Shown: positions 39,856-45,735 of the stretch, in pieces
Layout of the letters: each line of letters starts with the position of its first letter
Position numbering within the stretch: position 1 is the stretch's first letter
Virus record (IMG/VR): IMGVR_UViG_3300030333_008647
Coordinates: 1-47,765 of that record
DNA: 47,765 nt
Origin: a virus
Reading direction: 5' to 3' (one strand)
Program-made: the position numbers and the translations under genes
The notes under the pieces: generated by a model
Seen by the model: the letters and a program-made list of their open reading frames with translations, nothing else
Databases searched by the model: none
What the model was told of the DNA's origin: nothing

Positions 39856-41118
39856 ATGAGTGATGATATATTAGGTGGGAGCATTATGTTGTGTTCGTTT
39901 TGTGGTAAAAGTAGAAAAGAAGTAAAAAAAATAATAACTGGCCTGAATGTACTAACTAACATTTGCAATGAGTGTGTAGACTTGTGTCATGAAATATTAG
40001 AGAATGATAAAAAAAGAGAAGATGAAATAGATAAAAAAGTTTCTGAGGAAGAATTTCATGAAATGCCAACCCCTCACGAAATCAAAGATCTTTTAGATCA
40101 AACTGTAATTGGGCAATACAACGCCAAAAAAGTTCTTTCTGTCGCTGTATATAATCATTATAAAAGAATTGCCGATATAAAAGTTGCAGGAAACTCATCT
40201 AAACTTAAGAAAAGTAACATACTCTTAATTGGTCCTACAGGTTCAGGAAAAACCCTTCTTGCTCAAACCTTGGCAGAAATACTAAATGTCCCAATTGCCA
40301 TTGCAGATGCCACAAGTTTAACAGAAGCTGGGTATGTTGGTGAAGATGTTGAAGGAATTTTATCTAGATTATTAGTCGCTGCTGGTAATTCTGTAAAAGC
40401 TGCCGAAAGAGGCATCGTGTATATTGATGAAATTGACAAGATTGCTTTAAAATCTGGTCGAATGGGCAACACGCGAGATGTTTCCGGAGAGGGAGTTCAG
40501 CAGGGTTTGCTAAAAATTTTAGAAGGTACAGTAGCTAATGTTCCCAAAGGAAGCAAACCCAAAGCAACCCGCGAGACAGTAAGAATGGATACTAGCAATA
40601 TATTGTTTATCTGTGGTGGTGCTTTTGTGGGCTTAGAAGAGTTTGTCACAAAAAGAATTGACGGTAACAAATCAGTAGGCTTTGGATCACGAAGTGAAGA
40701 AAATAATAAAAATAAAAACTTAAATTATACAGCACAAGACTTACATGATTTTGGTATGATTCCAGAATTAATTGGTAGAATTCCAATCACAGCTAATTTA
40801 CAAAAATTAACAGAAGAAATGCTTGTACAAATTCTCACAGAACCAAAAGATAATCTAGTCTCTCAATATGAAAAAATATTTGCTATAGATGGCACCACTT
40901 TAAGATTCTCCCCAGCATCCCTGCGCGCAATTGCTAAAGAGGCAATTGAACTAAAAAGCGGTGCGAGGGGCCTAAGATCAATTATAGAAAATATTTTATT
41001 AGATTCAATGTATGATAGTCCAACTTATAAAAACATATCTGATATATATGTTGATGAAACTTGTATAACAAAAAATATGAGACCAATGTATATTTGTGAA
41101 GAACCACCTCAAGAATAA
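39856..41118 (+). CDS. clpX: ClpX, ATP-dependent unfoldase
   Basis: 420 residues on the plus strand, full length. The N-terminal zinc domain is intact (CSFCGKSRKE ... ICNECVDLC, four cysteines). Walker A LLIGPTGSGKTLLA, pore loop GYVGEDVE, Walker B GIVYIDEIDK, and the sensor/arginine regions PELIGRIPI and KSGARGLRSIIE are all present. ClpX unfolds tagged proteins and feeds them to ClpP; no clpP is seen here, so it would use host ClpP or act alone. GAGGAG ribosome site 8 bases upstream. Together with the phage tmRNA it suggests a phage-owned tagging and unfolding route. Confidence 0.95.
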   Translation: MSDDILGGSIMLCSFCGKSRKEVKKIITGLNVLTNICNECVDLCHEILENDKKREDEIDKKVSEEEFHEMPTPHEIKDLLDQTVIGQYNAKKVLSVAVYNHYKRIADIKVAGNSSKLKKSNILLIGPTGSGKTLLAQTLAEILNVPIAIADATSLTEAGYVGEDVEGILSRLLVAAGNSVKAAERGIVYIDEIDKIALKSGRMGNTRDVSGEGVQQGLLKILEGTVANVPKGSKPKATRETVRMDTSNILFICGGAFVGLEEFVTKRIDGNKSVGFGSRSEENNKNKNLNYTAQDLHDFGMIPELIGRIPITANLQKLTEEMLVQILTEPKDNLVSQYEKIFAIDGTTLRFSPASLRAIAKEAIELKSGARGLRSIIENILLDSMYDSPTYKNISDIYVDETCITKNMRPMYICEEPPQE

Positions 41119-41121
41119 AAA

Positions 41122-41337
41122 TTATTTTTCATTAGCTTTTGAAAGCACTATTAAAGCCTCTCCCAGACACCACGATTCTTCATTAGTACCCCACAAAACA
41201 TACGCATTTGTAGCTGGATACTGATAACGCCGATCATACGATATCTTAACTACAATGCCTATTTTATTTTTTTCTTTTAAAAAAACCAGATCACCCACCC
41301 ATAAATCACAAGGAGGTGGATAATCCTTAATTATCAT
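41122..41337 (-). CDS. Small SH3-like barrel protein
   Basis: 71 residues: LWVGDLVFLKEKNKIGIVVK then YVLWGTNEESWCLGEALIVL. It shares the VGDLV...GIVV...YVLW...WCL pattern with 35454-35654, so the two are probably paralogues. Its stop lies 3 bases beyond the clpX stop, converging. Function unknown. Confidence 0.7.
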   Translation of the reverse strand: MIIKDYPPPCDLWVGDLVFLKEKNKIGIVVKISYDRRYQYPATNAYVLWGTNEESWCLGEALIVLSKANEK

Positions 41338-41665
41338 TTTGGGTACTTAAAGAGGGGTTAGTATATGGTTGTGTGTCCTCACCTTTGGTACCAATACGTT
41401 CATAAGTAGGAATATAAAGTTCCTGAGTTTCTTCAGGATCCCAATGCAACCACTGTATCATATCAACAAAAGCATTCCAGTTTTTCTTTCCAATAATTCG
41501 AATACTTTTGTCACCACCAAAACTTACAATATAGTGAATAGATTCACCAAACCGATTTTGATAAACTTCTATTTCGCCAATGGCAACTTCTATATGATCG
41601 GGGTGGTTTTTGTTTAAAATAATTTTTTTTTGAATGCGTCGTTCCCGTTTAATAATTTTCTTCAC
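41327..41665 (-). CDS. Small unknown phage protein
   Basis: 112 residues. The N-terminus is very basic (MKKIIKRERRIQKKIILNKN); the middle is beta-rich (IEVAIGEIEVYQNRFGESIH, YIVSFGGDKSIRIIG), and aromatic residues follow (WNAFVDMIQWLHWDPEETQE). Overlaps the next gene by 11 bases. No family recognised. Confidence 0.68.
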   Translation of the reverse strand: MKKIIKRERRIQKKIILNKNHPDHIEVAIGEIEVYQNRFGESIHYIVSFGGDKSIRIIGKKNWNAFVDMIQWLHWDPEETQELYIPTYERIGTKGEDTQPYTNPSLSTQNDN

Positions 41666-41690
41666 AAAATAAATAGGTCTTTAATAATTC

Positions 41691-41719
41691 TTGACTCTTA
41701 AAAAAAAATATAATAATAT
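41691..41719 (+). promoter_or_regulatory. Possible sigma70-like promoter for the His-rich lipoprotein
   Basis: TTGACT (41691-41696) and TAATAT (41714-41719) are 17 bases apart, 50 bases before the ATG. A TATAAT at 41709 is a better -10 box but too close (12 bases). The position, before a lone plus-strand gene, supports the call. Confidence 0.45.
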
Positions 41720-41768
41720 TTATTACATGGCATTGATATTGCAATATATTACTGTAGGAGGAAAATTT

Positions 41769-42146
41769 ATGACAACTTGTATAGTATATATGCTGTTTGG
41801 AGGGCTGACGTTTGCTACGTCTGGCTGTCATTCACAATTGTTTTATGGCGATAGGGTAATTACACCACACAAAGTGGTATATACTTCACACATTGATGAT
41901 TATTATCATGGCCATGGCCATTATGTTAGTAGGCATCGTGTAAGAATAAGACCTCACACTCATCGTGTAAGGCATCACCATGTACATAGAAAATATAGAC
42001 ATCGTGTGAAATATCATCACAAGAAAAAACATTATCGCAATCGAAAGCCGGTATTACGTAAGCGTGTGGTGACAAGACATTATAACAAGAAAGGTAAACT
42101 AAGAAAAAGAGTAGTTAGGCGTCATTATAAAAATAAAAGACACTAA
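41769..42146 (+). CDS. Histidine/arginine-rich predicted lipoprotein
   Basis: 125 residues from ATG 41769, chosen because AGGAGG lies 7 bases upstream; a longer frame starting at 41691 has no such site. Signal MTTCIVYMLFGGLTFATSGC ends in a lipobox (TSGC). The mature part is packed with His and Arg (YYHGHGHYVSRHRVRIRPHT; RHHHVHRKYRHRVKYHHKKK) and ends in Lys/Arg repeats. It could bind metal ions or lipopolysaccharide in the periplasm (inference). Convergent with 42143-42352, with interlocked stop codons. Confidence 0.78.
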   Translation: MTTCIVYMLFGGLTFATSGCHSQLFYGDRVITPHKVVYTSHIDDYYHGHGHYVSRHRVRIRPHTHRVRHHHVHRKYRHRVKYHHKKKHYRNRKPVLRKRVVTRHYNKKGKLRKRVVRRHYKNKRH

Positions 42147-42352
42147 CCTTTAGATGCATGAAAAGCATCTAAGATTTCTTCACAATGAGCGCGAGAGTCA
42201 CATTCTCTCCAAACACCACCTTTTTTATTATTTAAGATAACCCATCCGGATTTTCTTTTACGGATGCATCCCTTTTCAGAATCAGCACATCCTTTTCCAT
42301 CAGCCTCATTTAACTTTTCTTCATCGTCATCAAGGAAATACTTTCCTTCCAT
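42143..42352 (-). CDS. Small cysteine-containing phage protein, in frame behind a leader peptide
   Basis: 69 residues from ATG 42352. GKGCADSEKGCIRKRKSGWV and KKGGVWRECDSRAHCEEILD give four cysteines and a compact alpha-beta pattern seen in marine phage proteins (from memory). The 21-codon leader ORF 42359-42424 is in the same frame, separated only by TGA and two codons (Pro, Glu). No clear ribosome site of its own. The reading suggests a leader-plus-body protein interrupted by TGA. Confidence 0.75.
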   Translation of the reverse strand: MEGKYFLDDDEEKLNEADGKGCADSEKGCIRKRKSGWVILNNKKGGVWRECDSRAHCEEILDAFHASKG

Positions 42353-42358
42353 TTCTGG

Positions 42359-42424
42359 TCACTCATATAGTGTGGTAAGCTCTTCCTTGATTAATTGTTT
42401 AAGCTTAGTTTTTGTTATTCTCAT
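42359..42424 (-). CDS. 21-residue leader peptide ORF (MRITKTKLKQLIKEEL)
   Basis: Encodes MRITKTKLKQLIKEELTTLY and a final Glu, then TGA (42361-42359). It is a close copy of the recurring leader but ends before the body. The next ORF starts 6 bases on in the same frame. It follows the stop-start region of the 42426-43295 gene by a base. Stand-alone function is doubtful; more likely the N-terminus of the downstream protein by readthrough, or the result of a nonsense mutation. Confidence 0.65.
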   Translation of the reverse strand: MRITKTKLKQLIKEELTTLYE

Positions 42425-42425
42425 A

Positions 42426-43295
42426 TTAGTTTCCTTTTTTAGCAAGGGTTTTGCCATAATCTAACGTTTTAGTCATAAACCCTTTTACTTTAACAGTCTC
42501 TTCCTTGTACCATGCCATAGTACGTTCTCCGATATCAACCCAACGTGAAACCAATTCTTTTCCTTGTTGTGAAGTAAGCTCTTCCCCGGACCCGGTTTGA
42601 GTCCAAGCTTCTTTGAGACCTTTGTATAATAGGCGAAGTCCTTTATCAACTTGTTCCGTTTTTTTCATGAAATCATGAGGAGTTTTAGAATTATGAAGCT
42701 CGTCAATTTGCGCAAGTAATTTATATAGCGCGCTTGAGTTTCCCCCTTTTGCTTCTCTATTATCTATAATATCCACCAACTGGCCTTTCATTCCATCGAC
42801 AATGGTGTCATCTAATGGCTTACCAGAGCGATATAGTTTAGCTTGAGCTTCGTTTTCAATGAGAAAAGCAAAAGCAATATAAAAAGCAGCGACGATTAAA
42901 GTCCATTTTGCAATTTTACAAATTGTGGGAAACTGATCGCAGAAATCATCTAATTTGCCTACAAGCCAATTGATTGACTTAAGTGCCATCAAAGCATTTC
43001 GTTTAGCTAGTTCAACCAATTGTATTGATTTTTCTAACACCCAATCATTAACTTTTTCCCAACCCTTAGCTAAAAGCCCTTCTCGTTCATGAGGAGGTTT
43101 ATAGTTTGGATCGGCTGTTCTTTCAGCTTCTTTTTCCCAATTAATCTCTTCTAGTTTTTTTAACTCTAGAAGCACCATGGCTTCCCACTGAGAAAACAAT
43201 TCCTGATCGGAAATGAGCGATTTTTGATGTTGCTCACACATTAGTTCAAAAGGGGCAGTATTATATTTTCGCCAATTTTCAAATAAGAGTTTCAT
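42426..43295 (-). CDS. Leader-type protein with a membrane segment
   Basis: 289 residues. The leader MKLLFENWRKYNTAPFE matches MKALLENWRKHM of the HAD-NUDIX protein. A hydrophobic segment near residues 130-152 (WTLIVAAFYIAFAFLI) may cross a membrane; the flanks are charged helices. No enzyme motif seen. It could be a membrane-active cargo protein used at genome entry (inference). Confidence 0.75.
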   Translation of the reverse strand: MKLLFENWRKYNTAPFELMCEQHQKSLISDQELFSQWEAMVLLELKKLEEINWEKEAERTADPNYKPPHEREGLLAKGWEKVNDWVLEKSIQLVELAKRNALMALKSINWLVGKLDDFCDQFPTICKIAKWTLIVAAFYIAFAFLIENEAQAKLYRSGKPLDDTIVDGMKGQLVDIIDNREAKGGNSSALYKLLAQIDELHNSKTPHDFMKKTEQVDKGLRLLYKGLKEAWTQTGSGEELTSQQGKELVSRWVDIGERTMAWYKEETVKVKGFMTKTLDYGKTLAKKGN

Positions 43296-43322
43296 TATAG
43301 TTTTTTTCCTTACTGTTATTAA

Positions 43323-43718
43323 TTACTTTTCTTTTTTACTTTGTATAAGATCATAATAAAAAACAGTCCAATTTTCACCTAGTTCTGTTTTAATTGGCTT
43401 TACTTTCCAGTTATGTTTCTCATCGCGTTGATGGGCAAACCATAAAAAGTGTTTTAAGAGTAGTTTACCGGTAAGCGTTTGAATCTCGGCTGCGTGAGTT
43501 GGTTTCTTTTGGACTATAATCATTAAAAGTTTATTGTACTCATAACAATTACTATATATGCCAACTATCGCACCGACGCCCATTAGGCTCATATCCCATC
43601 TTTCAGAGATTTGACACTTTTCAGCTAAGTTGTCGACAGTGATGTGGGATTGTTTAACTTGTATACTAGCGCAAGAGGCCATACAGAGCATAAGCGCGGA
43701 AAGTAAAATTTTTTTCAT
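43323..43718 (-). CDS. Predicted lipoprotein, unknown
   Basis: 131 residues with signal MKKILLSALMLCMASCASIQ, lipobox MASC. The mature part has a short hydrophobic stretch (MSLMGVGAIVGIYSNCYEYN) and a mixed body. TGGAG ribosome site about 8 bases before ATG 43718. One AACTAATTA motif lies some 45 bases upstream. One of six predicted lipoproteins in the window; function unknown. Confidence 0.75.
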   Translation of the reverse strand: MKKILLSALMLCMASCASIQVKQSHITVDNLAEKCQISERWDMSLMGVGAIVGIYSNCYEYNKLLMIIVQKKPTHAAEIQTLTGKLLLKHFLWFAHQRDEKHNWKVKPIKTELGENWTVFYYDLIQSKKEK

Positions 43719-43884
43719 GTTTTCTAACTCCAGATAGAGAATTTTTTATAAATTCTATAAAATAATTAGTTTTCAGCTACATGAAAAATAAGCTAGAAAA
43801 TTTTTTATTTACTTGAAATTCGCGGCTTTAAATTTTTTTTTCAGATATTACTCAAGATTCCATATCATTTCGGTGCTTAAGTCC

Positions 43885-43910
43885 CGCATATGCGTTTGCT
43901 AGTTAACTAG
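43885..43910. other. Two adjacent perfect palindromes downstream of tdk
   Basis: CGCATATGCG (43885-43894) and CTAGTTAACTAG (43899-43910) stand four bases apart in the 193-base gap 43719-43911, directly after the tdk stop. They could be protein-binding sites or an RNA structure. The rest of the gap is AT-rich with a T8-9 run and no gene that can be supported. Confidence 0.5.
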
Positions 43911-43911
43911 T

Positions 43912-44445
43912 TTATAACGCCCAATGTGCGCGGCAGCGAGGATAATAATAATCTGCAGCCCCTACTAGTACCGTATCTTCGCTAATAGCGTTATGTCGAT
44001 ACGTGTGAGTTGCGTCTTTTCCACATACATCACAAACGGCGGTTACCTTGCAAACTTCTTCCGCTATAGCTAGCAAATAAGGCATAGGCCCAAAAGGAAT
44101 TCCGTTAGAATCCATATCCAGCCCAGCAACAACAACACGTTTATCATTATTAACTAATTTTTTTATTATATTTGGCAAGTTTTCATCAAAGAACTGCGCT
44201 TCGTCTATCGCTACGATATCTACGCTATTTGGCGTCGACAACAAGGCTTCTGAATCTAATATTGTAGAACATTTCATTTCTACGCCAGAATGCGTTACTA
44301 CGTGTGTTTCTGAATATCTATTGTCTATAGCGGGTTTATAAAGTTGAAAACGTTGTTTGGCTATCCGCGCGCGCTTCAATCGCCGCAGTAGCTCTTCTGA
44401 TTTACCTGAAAACATAGGACCACATATAACTTCTAGTCTACCCAT
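43912..44445 (-). CDS. tdk: Thymidine kinase (type II)
   Basis: 177 residues from ATG 44445, where the family starts (MGRLEVICGPMFSGKSEELL); GGAGGT stands 3 bases upstream. An upstream in-frame ATG (44478) would lie in the terminator hairpin. Walker A GPMFSGKS, Walker B VAIDEAQFF, the lid/substrate loop GLDMDSNGIPFGPM and the zinc cysteines CDVCGK and YPRCRAH are present. It phosphorylates thymidine (salvage) for phage DNA synthesis. Confidence 0.95.
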   Translation of the reverse strand: MGRLEVICGPMFSGKSEELLRRLKRARIAKQRFQLYKPAIDNRYSETHVVTHSGVEMKCSTILDSEALLSTPNSVDIVAIDEAQFFDENLPNIIKKLVNNDKRVVVAGLDMDSNGIPFGPMPYLLAIAEEVCKVTAVCDVCGKDATHTYRHNAISEDTVLVGAADYYYPRCRAHWAL

Positions 44446-44461
44446 ACCACCTCCATAATAT

Positions 44462-44494
44462 AAAAAAATAGGGGGCAATTTCTCACCCCCTATT
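44462..44494 (-). terminator. Rho-independent terminator
   Basis: On the minus strand AATAGGGGG and CCCCCTATT form a 9-bp stem around a 10-base loop, followed by a run of T. It lies after the cysteine-rich peptide gene and just before tdk, so tdk would need partial readthrough. The strongest classical terminator seen in the window. Confidence 0.85.
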
Positions 44495-44532
44495 GTTAAG
44501 ATTCTAATTTACTTTTTTAGAAAGTAAAAGCT

Positions 44533-44604
44533 TTATTTCTGCTTGCAGCTGCAATCACATTTACATTCGCAACCACCGCAGCAGTTTAGATCTTGTTTAT
44601 CCAT
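44533..44604 (-). CDS. 23-residue cysteine-rich micro-protein, metallothionein-like
   Basis: ATG 44604 is preceded by GGGAGGG at 7 bases, an excellent ribosome site, and the frame ends at TAA (44535-44533). The product is MDKQDLNCCGGCECKCDCSC followed by KQK: seven cysteines in 13 residues, mostly as CxC. This spacing is typical of metal-binding metallothionein-like peptides (Zn, Cu, Cd). It lies between tRNA-Trp and a strong terminator, so it is transcribed with the leader gene 44743-45009. Too short for ordinary gene finders. No homologue known to me. Confidence 0.75.
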   Translation of the reverse strand: MDKQDLNCCGGCECKCDCSCKQK

Positions 44605-44664
44605 ATCATGACCCTCCCTGTTGATAACTAGTAGCGCTATAGCATTACTCCATCGAGCATTACG

Positions 44665-44740
44665 TGGCAGGGCACGAGGGAATCGAACCCCCAACCCCCG
44701 GATTTGGAGTCCGGTGCTCTGCCAATTGAGCCAGTGCCCT
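44665..44740 (-). tRNA. tRNA-Trp (anticodon CCA)
   Basis: 76 bases with CCA encoded. Acceptor stem AGGGCAC/GTGCCCT, discriminator G, D stem GCTC/GAGC, anticodon stem CCGGA/TCCGG with loop CTCCAAA, T loop TTCGATT. All stems pair. Phage-borne tRNA-Trp may support translation of W-rich late proteins. The anticodon reads UGG, not UGA. Starts 2 bases after the stop of the 44743-45009 gene, so it is cut from the same transcript. Confidence 0.95.
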
Positions 44741-44742
44741 TT

Positions 44743-45009
44743 TTATTTAATGGTATCAAATTGAGCGCCCAGATCTTCGGCTTTTGAAAAATCCCCTTGT
44801 AACAGAGCCTCGTATTGTTCGTCTGTAGTTACAACGACCAATTCGAATTCGCTCGGCTCATATATAGTATGTTCACCAGAGTATGAAGGCTGTTTAGTCA
44901 CTAACACAGTATATTTCATACCTTCTCTTTCTTTTTTAGCTTTGTATTTTCCAAGATCGATAACTTCTTCTTTGATGATTTGTTTAAGTTTTGATTTGGT
45001 TAGTTTCAT
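44743..45009 (-). CDS. Unknown protein with MKLTKSKLKQIIKEEV leader
   Basis: 88 residues beginning MKLTKSKLKQIIKEEVIDLG, almost identical to the leader of 26279-26701, although the bodies are unrelated. The body is a small alpha-beta protein (KYTVLVTKQPSYSG, FELVVVTTDEQYEALLQGDF). GGAGGT ribosome site 5 bases before ATG. Probable packaged protein; function unknown. Confidence 0.77.
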   Translation of the reverse strand: MKLTKSKLKQIIKEEVIDLGKYKAKKEREGMKYTVLVTKQPSYSGEHTIYEPSEFELVVVTTDEQYEALLQGDFSKAEDLGAQFDTIK

Positions 45010-45060
45010 GGGTACCTCCGAGGTGTGTTGTAAATAGTATACAAAAAAACAAAAATCTCA

Positions 45061-45170
45061 AAAATTTAGCCGCGTTTTGCAAACGTACTTAGCCGGTCCT
45101 CTGGCGCGCGGCTCCTATAGGGCGACATACATTCCGGGTATCGGGGGGGTAGGGGGGAGGGGGTGTGTCA
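45061..45170. other. GC-rich spacer with G-run (possible G-quadruplex)
   Basis: In AT-rich DNA this 187-base gap (45010-45196) holds a GC-rich part with GGCGCGCGG at about 45103 and three G runs of 7, 6 and 5 (45143-45163), enough for a four-tract G-quadruplex on the plus strand. CCTATAGGGCGA at 45114-45125 and an inverted repeat GTCAAG/CTTGAC near 45167-45186 follow. No gene seen. It separates the leader/tRNA block from the early-type region and could be a boundary, origin or packaging-related site (inference). Confidence 0.6.
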
Positions 45171-45196
45171 AGTCTTTTTGCTTGACATGTGAAAAG

Positions 45197-45496
45197 TTAT
45201 TTTGCAGCGCTGCGATCAGTACGCTCAGTTACGCGCCCATATTTTGACAGCGCTGTGGCAATTGCGTCTTGCTCGCTAGGAGGGAAGCATGCTTTGAGGA
45301 AGCGCTCTCTATCAAAGCGTGGGTTGGTCTTCTGTAGCTCATAAGAAAAGGTAGTAGCCAAATCCTTAAGGGCATGCGCGCCACCATATGCTTGCGCTTT
45401 AAAGCCCACTTCAATAAGCGATGCTGCTTCGCTTTCGTAGTAGTCAATGTGTTTACTGAAAAGTGAAGCGATTAATTCATAGTCTTTACGAGTCAT
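45197..45496 (-). CDS. Small phage protein with RFDRERFLKAC motif
   Basis: 99 residues. NPRFDRERFLKACFPP near residue 70 is a motif found in many small phage proteins (from memory). The rest is helical. AAAGGAAT ribosome site before ATG 45496; expressed from the strong promoter 45533-45561. Function unknown; early-gene character. Confidence 0.8.
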   Translation of the reverse strand: MTRKDYELIASLFSKHIDYYESEAASLIEVGFKAQAYGGAHALKDLATTFSYELQKTNPRFDRERFLKACFPPSEQDAIATALSKYGRVTERTDRSAAK

Positions 45497-45532
45497 AGAA
45501 TTGTATTCCTTTTTATTATTTCTTATGTATGT

Positions 45533-45561
45533 ATTATCTCAAATAGCGGAGAATAAGTCAA
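45533..45561 (-). promoter_or_regulatory. Strong sigma70-like early promoter, copy 1
   Basis: TTGACT (45561-45556), 17-base spacer ending TTTGA, then GATAAT (45538-45533) followed by ACATA. An A-rich tract lies upstream and could act as an UP element. It reads into 45197-45496. Near-identical in layout to copies at 46853-46881 and 47559-47587. Confidence 0.85.
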
Positions 45562-45692
45562 GTACTTTTTTTATTTTTTTTTACTTTTATCGCCTTTTTT
45601 ATTGGGAGGACAAGGGGTGTCTTGGGGATACTGGGGAAGATATCCATTCCAGTAATATGAGCTTCAATCTGAATGTCAATATTGTTTTTCAT
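45558..45692 (-). CDS. 44-residue peptide with lysine-rich tail
   Basis: ATG 45692 has GAGGT 6 bases upstream. The peptide starts MKNNIDIQIEAHITGMDIFP and ends IKVKKNKKST. The TGA stop lies inside the -35 box of the promoter for the next gene, and the A-rich codons of the lysine tail form the upstream A tract. Function unknown. Confidence 0.65.
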   Translation of the reverse strand: MKNNIDIQIEAHITGMDIFPSIPKTPLVLPIKKAIKVKKNKKST

Positions 45693-45735
45693 TTATTACC
45701 TCGAATTGATTTGTCAAGTATATAGTGTCTAGGAA

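Noticed and set aside
42143-42424. TGA used generally as a tryptophan codon in this phage
   Set aside because: Many genes here end at TGA, and tryptophans inside proteins are coded TGG, including in the body at 42143-42352.
43912-44478. Thymidine kinase start at 44478
   Set aside because: The extra residues fall in the terminator hairpin and are not part of the family; ATG 44445 follows GGAGGT.
44665-44740. The tRNA as a UGA suppressor explaining the split leader genes
   Set aside because: Its anticodon is CCA and the D stem is an ordinary GCTC/GAGC. Nothing marks it as a suppressor.
45501-45725. Plus-strand ORF of 74 residues
   Set aside because: It is antisense to the promoter and the supported 45558-45692 peptide, is Phe-rich and has no ribosome site.
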